The notes under the pieces: generated by a model
Databases searched by the model: none
What the model was told of the DNA's origin: nothing
What the model saw: the letters and a program-made list of their open reading frames with translations, nothing else
Shown: piece by piece, positions 52,454 to 64,000 of the stretch
Numbering within the stretch: position 1 is the first letter of the stretch
How the letters are laid out: each line of letters opens with the position of its first letter
Translations under genes and position numbers: made by a program
From: Tomocerus qinae
Lineage: Eukaryota > Arthropoda > Collembola > Entomobryomorpha > Tomoceridae
Length of the DNA stretch: 64,000 bases
Reading direction: 5' to 3'
Assembly (NCBI GenBank): GCA_020055645.1
Contig: CM034547.1
Span: 22,220,513 to 22,284,512, forward strand

Positions 52454-55400
52454 TGGGCAATGTAAACGCAAGGAGCGAAATGCAATCACAAGAAATCACA
52501 AAGTTGGATCACACGAAAGGCTAGCAGAAGATGTATTTTCGTTTTCATGTTTGATGTTTGGGATTTTTTAAGTTTCCTGTTCTTTTAATTAAAGGAGGAT
52601 TTTCTGTAAATTAAGCTCGTCAGTGAATGAAGTGATACAGGCACCCATAAAAATACAGACAGTCGCATGTTTAATGAGGTTATCATTATCATTAATGTTT
52701 GCCGTAAAAACTACAAGCCTCGGCGGTTTCCCAGCTTCTCTAGAGAATCTGCTGGATTTGCCTCCTTATAATTACTCTTTTTCACACGCGCACTTTTCTA
52801 CAACTTACCTATGTAAATATTACCTTTTAATTAAGGAACTTTGTCAGCCAGTTCTCGCTACTTTGACCATTTTTCGCCATAATTATTATTAACTTTAATA
52901 TCATATTTTCACAGTTTTCAAGTTTATATCATGTCGCTAACTAAATGGATTATCAACCTTGTTTTTTCTTAATTGTAGATCACAATTTCATGTTAATTAA
53001 AAGCAAAGCTTCATTAAATATTGCCTGACCCATTTTAATGGGATAAAAGTGCGCAGTTTAAAATTAAATTAATTGTGATTGCGGCAGCTTGCTATATTAT
53101 TGAGTGCACATTAGGAGTAGACAGTTTTCCGTATACTAAACTATAATGTAGATTACTTATGAGGATAGTTTAACCATTTGGAGTCTTTAATTTTCATTCT
53201 AGTATCTCTTAGGGCTTAATACATCTCAAGTCGGCAAAGTTTAAAGAGAATTTGGTGATCTATTTGGTCATGTCATGTTTAACTGTAACACATATGGGCC
53301 CACGTAGTGTTACATAGCTACATAATGCAGTTTGGAAATTAGTTTCATGTAGATAATAAAATTTGTCTTAGTTTGATACGACCCGGATGACCTGCGTCTA
53401 ACACTACACGACATATCTCCGCCAAATATCTCCACGTCTGTAGATATCTCTACTGTTAATGTTATTTGTTGTCAGTCGGTACAAGTTGTATGTAACATTA
53501 TAATGCATCTCAGAGGAAAACATACCGCCACAAGATTACGAAATACATCAGATAATTTCCTGTCTTTCCTTACTAATCTAAATAACACACGTTTGCCTAT
53601 CTTTACATTTCCAGAACTGATTAATGTTATCGATTACCTCTGAACTGTGATAATTGTCCTGATAATAAAATGAAAAGTTCTTCCCCGATGACAAGACAGT
53701 GCTGAATTATTTAGCTGAACTTTTCTCACACGCGCAACAACCTACAGCCACAACAATTACATAAAAGTCTACCTCAAACTATAAAGGGGTAATAAAACAT
53801 TTTTTATCTCTTTACACAGCAAAATGTTTCATTTAGATTTCATTTGATAGACCTTTCTCCTTTGCATTAGACCCTTTCTGTAAAAACTCTCATTACAACC
53901 CAAAGCGTTAACACATAATTATTATATCAAAATTTCTCACTATCCATGTTCAGATAAGTAACGGACAAGGAATACACTTATTTTATTGTTTTATCCTTTC
54001 TTAATCACTAACTACATACTATTAACTACCAGGTAGCTAAATATTTAAATACTATCTTCCTGGAAAAAATCATTACATTGTAATTTTAAGTCTACAGTAA
54101 ACAATGTTTGTTTTTTAATTGTTTATCATTGTTGTAAATAGTGGCCACCTAGAACCACACATGCACTTATAGTCTTTTCTCTAACTTCATTTGTGTTTAA
54201 TACTAGTATTAAACACACATAATTATTATCGAGATTTAATTGACTAGACTGATAGGCTCACTTGCACGTAACTATTTACATCCAAATGCAATAATTTATT
54301 GTACGTGTCCCTCGTCTTTTTATTACATGTACAGTATTAAGTGGATAAGTACGCGTTCAAGGCTTTCAAAATCCAGACAACAAGATAGCCAAACAGACAG
54401 ACAAAAGTTATGATAATGCAGTTACAATTACAACTGTACACTCAATTGGGCAGTTTCAATATACAATCCGATTAATTCACCATTCCATGCATATCTAACA
54501 CTTGACATAGAACACAATAATAATGAGTAAACAAAATCTGTGCAGGACACTAAAATATAGTAAGGCTATGGCCAGGTGTTTGTCCTTTAACTTTCAATTC
54601 GACTATCTTGGAATTCTAAAGCCAACTAGGTTTTAGATACTAAATGGGAATAAAATTTAATTGGAGCAGATAGGTACCTTTGAAATTTTATATCTTTTGT
54701 AAGGGAATTTTAATGTTTACTGTCGAACTAAAATTATTCTAAAATCTACTTGAAAGATGCTTTCATTCGTACGATGAATTTTATGCAATTTTCTTGCTAA
54801 TTTTGCCATATACTCTTGATTAGTGAGGTCACATTTCTGCTACAATTGGAATGGTAAAGAAAATGGGGATACACATGTAAAAGTAATAGTTCCCACTTCC
54901 AAGAAATAATTTTCTTTAGAAACAACGCAAACGTTCCCCTTCAACAAATTGTTAAACATGCACGTAAGGTTGGGAGAGTATGTTATGCAGATAATAAGGA
55001 AGGTATAGTACTGAACAAGCTTATCGTTATTTTAGACACGATTTTTTCAGCATTAGCAATTTCCATCTTTGGCAAACCACGCACATGCAATTGATATACA
55101 AACACATTGGGTTATACTCCAAAGCACAGTAACATACTTTTATAGTTTTAAAAATGTATCTGAACCCTACTAACAATTTGGACATTCTATACTATTTAAG
55201 CATTATTTCACTTGTGTAATATTATGGAGATTGAAATTAAAGCCCGAGTGAGTGTATGCTATCTGGTATACATACTAATATGTTTTATCGGCTACGACCA
55301 CAACAACATATTACATAATAATCAATCTTTGAAGGACTTTTAATAAAAGTTTCCCATTGCATGACATCATGAACATTACGTTATTAGATATAAGTATCAC

Positions 55401-56245
55401 AAGAATGAACCTTCTGACTCAGTGTAGTTACATGTTGAACTACACTTATCGTTTACTAATACGAAGCTACGAGTCTCAATTCATCTTTATTAGTAATGAC
55501 TGTGGATTACTAATTTTACAAGTCCGTAGCGTAACTTATCCGAATTTGTATTCAAAGATAGTTGTCTCTTACAAGAACTACTTACATTCATTTATTGTGC
55601 TTAAATGGCTACCTTGTCTTGTACGTAGTACTTAGGTAGTTACATACCATTTTGTACATCTACAAAACAAACTGCATACTAAATAAATACTGTATCATTC
55701 GTTTACTATCGCAAAAAAAACAAAAATAATTTTATATAAATAGGTTGTAGGTATGTATATGTATATGGTTTCAATTTGTCAAGAAGTCTGTAATTCCTTG
55801 GATCCTCCTGCCGAGTCGGAGTCTATATCTAAATGTTAAGCTGACCAACTGGCACCAAGGCAGAATGAAGCATACGACAAGATGTGCCTGTGCATAAGTG
55901 TACTTAGTCTGTAGTAGTGAGAGAATGCGGCATGGATATATTATTCGCGTGGGTAGACAACTATCCATGGGTGTTCTTTGCATGCTAAATAATCCTCACT
56001 AAATTCAAAAGTCTAAAAGTCAGAGTCAAAGACGTCCCGTCTGCATCTCTCGTTTCTAATCGTACATTGTGTCCTGTCCAACGTCACCGCCTATCCACTC
56101 ACTACTACTACCTACCTACATACAATCTCTATTTGTATATATAGTTTTGGTATGGTAGCGGCTCTTCGGCTGTTTTTTCGTGTCACATTTATGTCGGAGT
56201 GGCTTGCTGGCGGCGAGAGGAGGTAAGGAGTTGCTAAGCTTTTGC
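52454..56245. other. no gene recognised
   Basis: AT-rich DNA without coding-like ORFs. The last 100 bases are GC-richer (about 56155-56230) and contain a consensus-like donor, GAGGAGGTAAGG, at about 56216-56227. Confidence 0.4.
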
Positions 56246-56282
56246 TATATAAAAGCAATAAAGAGACTCCAAGTCCAATGCA
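56246..56282 (+). promoter_or_regulatory. possible TATA promoter in a GC-richer patch
   Basis: TATATAAAAG (56246-56255) followed by a CA step about 33 bases after TATAAA. The surrounding 56155-56420 is GC-richer than the region average. The initiator is not consensus and no ORF follows, so this is a weak call. Confidence 0.25.
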
Positions 56283-56420
56283 GAGAGTCAAGTCTCAATT
56301 GGTAATAAGACTGTCGGCCGCTACTTGATATCATCCAGAGAAAGACAACGGCAAAAGGACGGACTCACTGTGAATCTACAGGTGTCGGCAGTGTACCACT
56401 TCATCCCAACCTTACATCAT

Positions 56421-58862
56421 AACATCTTTAGATAAAATAAATATCTTTATATTTTCTAAGATTCCGGTTTCATTCCCTGGACAATTCGCTTAAATATGAG
56501 ACCAAAATATGCAGAGCTTCTGTATTTTATGACTTTAGTATATTTTTGTATTGGCAAGAACATGTTTTTGTTTTCTTAAGCTAGGAAAATCTATTCACTT
56601 CGGCAATAGCAATGAGAACAAGAAAATAACTACTCAGTATCAGCCATTTCAATCTGTAATGGACGAAAGGAGATTTGAGAATTCTGGCAGTTGTAGTATG
56701 ACTCGATTGTGATGCTATAAAACGAGCAAAAACAGCTTTGATGGTGTCGTCTTCCTCGGCTAAAGTTAATTTAGCTTAATTTTATTGCATTTCGTTCCAT
56801 TTCATTTAGCCAAAGTCACGGCCAACCCATTTGAACTGATGAGTTGGAATGTCACGTCTTCAGGTATTGCAAGACTATTTACACCGGACGCTTCTATACG
56901 ACTCTCCATTAAGACAGAAAAAATTGAAATAGGTTGAAGATGGGAAGATGAGTGTAGTGCTCTCCTATAAACCACAGAATCACGACAGTAGGCTGGAGGA
57001 GGCAATTGGGAATCAATCAGTGTCATTGTCAACTCAAAGGCTGGCCTAACAAGCCATGATTTGTGGAAATCGCCAATTGACGCCTATTCTCTTCTTCTGT
57101 CCAACTTGGACTAGTACCAATCTAGGAGGACTATAGGAAATCTGCCTTTCCTTTTCCCCTTCTTTTCAGTTCGACCAAACCAGTTGATTTAATAGCACTC
57201 GCTTAAGTAGAAGAGTTGACTAAATGTAGTATTTGTTATGATACCTATAGAAATGTGCTTTTCTATATTAAGTCCAAGCGAGAATAAGCTGTGTGTATTT
57301 TGGTCTTGCTACTTATGATTGAAGCACGATTTAGGATTGCAATTTACCTTGCTACTTATTTTCCTTTCTATGGATCCTTATGATTTGAAGGTGGATATCC
57401 TCGTATGAAAAATGCAATGACTCGTAGAGTACTGCATTTGTAGAATATATTAGTAGACAAAGTCGTTTCGTGCGATTCTACAATTTAATTCGTAGTATTT
57501 TCATGGCAGCACGCTAGAGTGTTGTTCCATGTCAGCTAGGTAGTTACATATATAAAGAGAGCACGAAAAGAGAATCGAGAGAGATGGAAATTTCATTACG
57601 AATGTGAGGTGAGCATCTTAAGGTGATTGACAGGAGATTGTATTGCATCGCATTAGATTATTGAAATGGTGTGAGAAAGAGGATAGGGAAAGATTTCAGC
57701 TTTGACTTGCATTTATTATTATATTATGACCACGTTGTTCAACTCGACAGAAAGAGTCAAGTCAGGAGAGATATCAATGGTACCCACGGCATGACATGAC
57801 ATTACTTATGGCAAAGTATTTACGGACAAGTGCTATTTTTGTATCCCATCTAACTACAAACCTTTGAAATACTATAGGATGAAAAATGTGTAAGTGTACA
57901 ATACGCTAAAGTACATTAACTATTCAATTTTATCTCCTGAACGGAAAACATAGACAGATGGACAGAGATTGCGTAGATGAATGACGGGAAGGCATCTCCT
58001 TGACTTATAAGTAACTTAGCTACATATAGAATGGCTTGGCCTGACTTGGCTTTTGGCTTTCACCAAATTAAGACCATGGCACAGCTTACCATACCTTAAT
58101 GGTCAAGTCACAAGAATGATTAGCTAGAAATCCAAACGTACCAATAAGTTTTACATTTTATACCTATTAAGGTACCCACTAGTGTAATCACATCAATTTA
58201 ATCTGGTGTAACGCTATTTAAATACCCTTAGTACTATAGTGTCCTTATGAAAAGGATGATATGTGCACTTGAGATAAAATTTTGATATTAACACATAAAT
58301 CCAAAGGAATAAGTGTCTCCTTATATGCGTATTGTAATACAGCACAGTTCCATTACAAGTTACCAATACATTCTGATGGAACTATTTTCCCCACTTCATC
58401 TATATCACAATATAAGCAGTGTATTAATATATTATTTATATATTATAATAGTTGGTATTCTATTCTGTCATGTCAGCTCACCAATTTAAGAATAATGATG
58501 GAAATAATAAAATTCATGCAAATATAAAACACTTGTAAGGACTGTATAGCAGCAGACTTATGGTGGAAGGAGATAAAGTATTTTATTTTGATGTTTTGTC
58601 TATCGTGCTCTGATGTGTAGGTAGCAGAAATGAGACTTATTACATGCACATAATATTTACTGTGCTATATTATCTCAGTCCTGTTCAATATCATGTGAAT
58701 AGAATAGGATGCATGACCGTTCATTTCATTTATCCATTTCACATCTCAATTCGTTTTATAGATAGGCAAAGTGGATGGAGTGAGTCTAACTAATCGTAAC
58801 GTAACGTAAGTCGACTCAAGTTGAGTTGTTCGGTTGAGGAGATCATGACTTTAATTTATTTC
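56421..58862. other. no gene recognised
   Basis: AT-rich DNA; short ORFs only (for example minus 56802-57032, 76 codons, no known motif). Confidence 0.4.
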
Positions 58863-58898
58863 TATAAAAGGAGACTTCCTTCACCTCAAGGTTCACAT
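58863..58898 (+). promoter_or_regulatory. strong candidate core promoter of an unknown transcript
   Basis: TATAAAAGGAG (58863-58873) and initiator TCACAT (58893-58898) have exactly the sequence and the 30-base offset seen at the CYP307-like promoter (3953 and 3983). A TCACC lies between them at nearly the same offset in both. The predicted start is A58895. The first downstream ATG (about 59008) is followed at once by TAG, so the product would be non-coding or spliced from a leader exon; an ACGTAAAG at about 58927-58934 could be a donor. It points away from SoxF (antisense). Confidence 0.45.
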
Positions 58899-61800
58899 TA
58901 CAAAAGTCTCTATAACTCTCAGCTACACGTAAAGCTGTCTTGTCTCTACTTGGCTTCGCCTGTTGTGCTTGCTACTTATTGCCACTGCTAAACAATACTC
59001 TTCTACAATGTAGCTACCATAAAATATTCCACCACTACTATATCGTACATAATCAAAAATTATAAAAATTATAGGAAAAACATAACAGAATCATCTGTTT
59101 AAACTGTAAAAATCTAAATAATATATTGGGCTATAATTTTATTTGGCTTCGTCCTATCTGTATTTTTGCTGGAATTTTGTTCTTAAGGTTTTGATTTTAT
59201 TAGTATGAAACAAATATTGAATATTTAATGCAGCAATGTTATAAATAAACTTTAAGATAGTTTTTGCATGATTAACCTTTAAAGTATCGCAGTTACATCA
59301 ACCAGTATAAGAATAAGAATACATCATGGTTGTATGTTTGGGTATTTATGTACAGCTATTATTGTGTGTCTAATAATAATGTAGTAGGAAGGAGGACGAG
59401 TATTGGTCTGGCATGCACTTATTTTGAGCTAGTTATTATAGATTGTACTATATAGAGAACGAGAGCATTTCATTTGAGAATTGTGATGGGAATTGAACGG
59501 AGAGTAGAGAACCAATAATTAACAAATGACTTTGATAGGATGTGACATAAAAGATATTTCTTGTCTCTATTTTGGAGAGCATAGTAATAGTAGTAAATTG
59601 TCAAGTCCAAGCTAGACTTTTAGATTTGAAAGTAATAAATATGTATGGTTCAATGTACAGTGCATAATGCACAATAGCCATCAGAATAAAGTTGAGTTAT
59701 TAAGACTGGGACGAAGGTTTTACAAAGTTGTGTGTAGTTGCAGGTTGGAGTTATTTACCAGTCAGCGAGAGAAACTGACAAGTTGACTTGGAATGTTTTT
59801 CATTTTGGAGGATAGCAAAGTGCTATAATTATTTTCGTAAAAGTCATAGTCATAGCAGTATGAAATTTTGTGATTCGTTGCGTTGCAATTGCAATAGAGT
59901 GAAGTGCAGCCGCGCTGAGGTTTTTGGCTGAGAAAAACAAGAGAGGCAAATGAAGGGAGAAGACGACAAGGCAAGGGCAAGATTTCCTCGCATTGCGTGA
60001 TCCCTCGGAACTTCCTCTGACTAAGTTTTTCCCGTCAAACGGGCCCGCACGCAACTCTTAAAAAGTTTCCCCTCTTCTTCTCTGATTTAATTACCAATTT
60101 TAATTAGGATGACAACAATGATGTGAAAAATGTCATCTCTTCACGTTGTCCTCACTAGTGATTAATATCAAATGCTGAGAGGGCAGACAGCTCCTACGTA
60201 GTAAGTAGTTTCGCCGTGCCACGCCATGTCCTCCTCGCTTTGCTGCGAAATATGGAGAACCGTTTCTGAGACTATTAGTCAAACTGTAGCGAAGAGAGAA
60301 TTCTAGAAAAATATTTGTTTATTACACGAAAACTCATAATAATTATTTTCCTTCCTTTTCGGCCTTTGAGTAGGCTACATTCAAACTAAAGGATGCCGTG
60401 CTTATTATGTTTAATTTAATTTAATCCTTTCTTTAACTTTAGTTACTTTATAATGGCTCTCTGTGGTAATTAACATCTCTTTATATAACAAAACAACCAT
60501 TTTTATAATTACTTGCTAAATTGGATGTCTACAGGCAATCGGAAGAGTCAAGGGACACTATTAAGCTATTTGCACTTGCATTTTAGTTACTCACACTTTT
60601 CCATATACATAAGTTGCTTCTTATGCATGCCTTTTTCTATAAATTCAAAATTTCAATAATATTATCATAAAAACTTATAAATGTAGATATACAGCCGTTC
60701 TATTATTGTCTTTTATCGTAACATATGCATGAAATAATATTGTCATTTTGAAGAGTGGAGTAAGCTATGTGATGAAAAATGACGAAACGATGGTGGACTA
60801 ATCTGTTTTTTGTAGACTTTGTGTGGAATTACCCACGATCTAATTTCTGGTTCATTCTTTGAGTATTCTCCAAGAAATTAATGAGTAATGGCAGTAATGA
60901 GATACTGGAGTACTATTGAATAATTGCTAGAATTTTTAATTAGAAGACTATGAAGACTATAAGAGTGTAATTCAGGTAGCAGGGGAAAAGTTCGCATCGC
61001 AGTTCATGTTAAAGTCCCATAAAGTGTTTAAATTCATAACCTTCTTGATTTGCCATGTTTGGATTGGAAGATTTTAATTTTAATGTGTAATTTTATGAGG
61101 AAGTGGTTTCACGGTACGGGGTTAACTTTTTGAAAGTCACGACACGATAGGCAAGTTAATAACTCGTTAATGAAGAAAATATACTCTATTTCTGTCCTCC
61201 AACAACTCAGACTGGACTCGCCAGCTAGAACAAACCTTGCTAACCTCTAAATCTTACATAAACGAAAACCACTCGAACTCACGCAAAATAATTCTAGCAA
61301 TTAAAACTCTATGACTGTGAAACATGAAACAAAAAAGTGAATAAACTAGCAATAAAAAGAAGAAGTTGTCAATGTGGGAATATCTTTTTCAGCAAATGTA
61401 CAGGATTTACGTTGAAATTGCAAAGCTCTGGTCAATCTAATCTACGTTAGCCGACTCAACATTCAAGTTGTGTGTAAGAGGATCATTTGTAGAATTATTT
61501 AAGCAGGGTGTTTGAGAATATTATCTGAAGGATAAGACAAGACATCAGCAGGGGAACTTCTATCCCTCATATCAACAATGGTGAATTAATGAGATGAATT
61601 TTTAATTGTGGAGAAACATATCCCTTAGGGCATTTTGTATAAAAACCTAATGGGTTATAGATACTCAAATCTCACCCTATTTAAACTTTCCATATACCAT
61701 AAGTGGTTAAACGGAATCTCTAAATATTCTAATCTTATGTGTCTAAGTATATATTATTTTACATTGTCTAATGAAATCTGAAGTATGAGGCAGTCCGTGC

Positions 61801-63039
61801 TTAAAATTAGAATCTAAAATCTGATAATGGTGTAGAATTGCTTCTAAATTGTACAGAACAAAGAAAGATGTGATCTTTAGCCAGTTGGAAGTTGGAGGTG
61901 ATAAAATGGAGAGGATAGGATGGTTTAGTTTCCTATTTGAAAGAAAATAGAATGAAAATAGTAAATTGGGAGTGATTTACAATCTCTCTGCTCATTCATA
62001 AATCACCTGTTTAAGGAACCCTCTGCTGAGACACTTTGTGGCAAGCGATGACAAATTCGTTCCAGTTACACTCGATTGCGACTGACCTCATGGGCAAACG
62101 TTATGTAGTGTTCCACACTTTTCTTTGAATACAGAGTGAGTTCGTCCCATTCAATTCTAAGTACACAGCTCACACAAGTACACACTTATTAAACATGTTT
62201 ATAATTCCATTAAACCCTTTACAAAAGTACATCCTCTATTATACGCTATACTAGTGACAGTTATTCAATTTCATGTAGTTATGCACGTACAAGTGTGGTA
62301 TAAGAGTGAGGAATGAAGTGCAGGTGTTATTTATATGTTTGTACTCTTTTCATCTGAATAAATATCCAGCATTGAATAGTGAGCCTCACATGAGCTGAGG
62401 AAGAACTCACACAACAACAATTAGGGACACGTAACAATTTTTAGTCCCTTCGAGTACTAATATGACATGACGTAAGGATGTTTTTCCTTTCCAAATTCGT
62501 TTCCGATGCTAAAAATAAAGTATCTGAGTCGCAGCTGAAATATTCAGAGATTTTATCGAGTCTCTTATTAGTTAGTCATGTAAAATCCTTGATTCTTAAT
62601 GAGAACTCATGCAGTTTGTAAAAGAACGTGAAGGTATTTGCAGGAGTAGTAATAGTATGTAAATAATGCTGTAGGTATAACTAATTGTAGTTAAATCCAT
62701 ACATGTGTATGTATCATGTTCATGTCTGTAGTATTTCTTTCGATGCAAGGATTGATTCTGTTAATTGCATGTTAGCTTAAGATTGAGCCCATGTTTCCGC
62801 AATACGAGTTTGAAAAGCGATAGGGATTAAGAGGCCTTGAAAGAAATGAAAGTGACCTACGACATGGAGTTAAGTAGGTAAATAGCTATTTAAATCTGTA
62901 TATGCTCACTCGCCAGAAATCTGTTTTCTGTTACATGCAGGTAGTCTATTATAGAAATCTTAGTGCCAACACATGTACCTCTCTGTGTGTTTTTGTTGTG
63001 TGTGTCTGTGCATTGGTCAAGCTCCGTAGAACATGTCTG
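58899..63039. other. no gene recognised
   Basis: Mostly AT-rich. A GC-richer patch at about 59880-60060 carries an open minus-strand frame (60054-59800, 84 codons) with no recognisable motif. No HMG-box first half (MNAFMVW-type) could be found on the minus strand. Confidence 0.4.
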
Positions 63040-63500
63040 TCTGTTCATTTCCGATCCTTTGATGCGACTTCTTTGACATCTTCCACCCTACTTTCACTCC
63101 GATTATTCACTCGACCGTCTCAACATCATGTCAACCCTCCCAACTCTAATTATTACTATTCCTTCGTAAACCTACCAACTACAAACCACGACAAACATCA
63201 ACTTGTAATATCACTTAGGTACTATCTGCAGTTTTGTACTACTAATGACATCCACAACAACCATAAGCAGCTCCTATTTCTACCTACCAACACAAAACAA
63301 CGTGAACAAATTTACTTTTCAATGTAACTCAACTGTGTGAGAGCTAAAGAAGATACAGTCGTTGCTTTTCTTTTTCCTCCCACATTTTATGCCAAGCCAT
63401 GCTTAGCTTAACTTCACTTTGTGCTACGCTATTTCATGTCACATACCCACACACATTCAACCAAACACACAAATAAATACCAAACCTATAGTGTCAGGAA
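63040..63500. other. G-depleted, C/A/T-rich tract
   Basis: The plus strand is nearly free of G for long runs, and this keeps one frame open (62902-63327, 141 codons). The translation is biased to Ser, Thr, Leu, Asn and Tyr with no motif, so I take the open frame as a result of composition. A short TG-rich stretch precedes it at about 62980-63010. Confidence 0.55.
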
Positions 63501-64000
63501 AGAAACCAAAACGCCAATGAATAATAATATCAATAGTAATAATAATTCTACATAATATGTATATATAGGTTAATATATAGTGTTTATATTTGTGGATTCC
63601 TTTTGGTAATTGTTGAATTGACTCAGTAACACTTATAGCTCATTTTTATATTACACAAGCAATTCACGCCATATAATGCAGATCAAAAGACAATTCCAAA
63701 TTTTATTATTAAAAATACTTTAGATATGATTTTGAAACTCAGGTTTAATGAAGACATTTGTTAAACTTAGTTTAACATTCAATATAGAGTTTTGACTTCC
63801 ACATCATAATTTTACTACCAAAGACGAAGAATATTGCGTTTGAAAGAAAGTCTAAGTATGAAACAGACAGAATGTTTTCATAAGCCAGTTCAGGCGTTCA
63901 AGAAGGCAAGAAACTTTTCCAACAGCACATACGCGTGATAGGAAGAGTATGGGACCCGTGACTTTGGAAATTGAATTAAATACAATTTAAAATCAACATC

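Noticed and set aside
56216..56255. Donor-like GAGGAGGTAAGG next to a TATATAAAAG box, suggesting a first exon
   Set aside because: The donor lies upstream of the TATA box, so the two cannot belong to the same start, and no coding frame supports an exon. Kept only as a weak promoter call.
62902..63327. 141-codon plus-strand ORF, the longest one in the right half
   Set aside because: Lies in a G-depleted tract where stop codons are rarer by composition; the product is Ser/Thr/Leu/Asn-biased without motifs.
1..64000. CRISPR arrays, operons, prophage or other prokaryotic systems
   Set aside because: No direct-repeat/spacer pattern and no tightly packed genes; splice sites, poly(A) signals and gene families are those of an animal genome.
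1..64000. Conserved microRNA hairpins (let-7, miR-100, miR-1, bantam and similar)
   Set aside because: I looked for the familiar mature sequences while reading and saw none; lineage-specific hairpins cannot be excluded without folding software and small-RNA data.

Overview
The window is AT-rich animal DNA with spliceosomal introns, TATA/Inr core promoters and AATAAA polyadenylation signals. A CYP307 (Spook-type, ecdysteroid pathway) cytochrome P450 together with a single MAGE/NSE3 gene, MAK16 and a SoxF gene points to an arthropod. The species cannot be fixed from the sequence; an early-branching hexapod or another AT-rich arthropod is a guess. There is no prokaryotic or viral gene content.

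Layout. (1) 1-3.95 kb has no supported gene, only one curious multi-frame open block at about 0.2-0.48 kb. (2) 3.95-6.46 kb holds a complete four-exon CYP307-like P450 on the + strand, with TATA box, initiator and poly(A) signal. (3) 7.38-7.61 kb holds a short terminal-inverted-repeat element with target-site duplications. (4) 11.27-13.12 kb holds a complete five-exon MAGE/NSE3 gene on the - strand. (5) 14.65-15.53 kb holds an intronless MAK16 gene on the + strand. (6) 15.8-34.4 kb is a gene desert containing one striking foldback element at 23.44-24.42 kb, which itself carries a nested 285-bp insertion. (7) 34.38-36.86 kb holds the last two coding exons of a SoxF gene on the - strand; the acceptor of the first of these lies inside the HMG box. 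(8) 36.86-64 kb is probably the >27-kb SoxF intron and/or upstream region. It contains a tRNA-Asp(GUC), a 310-bp hAT-type MITE, G-depleted tracts, a palindromic C/EBP-like site, and a core promoter at 58.86 kb that matches the CYP307 promoter in sequence and spacing.

The genes are unrelated single-copy functions (steroid hormone synthesis, SMC5/6 DNA repair, 60S ribosome assembly, developmental transcription factor) and do not form a cluster. Exon boundaries were worked out by hand from splice consensus and reading-frame continuity. Family assignments are by motif recognition, without database searches.
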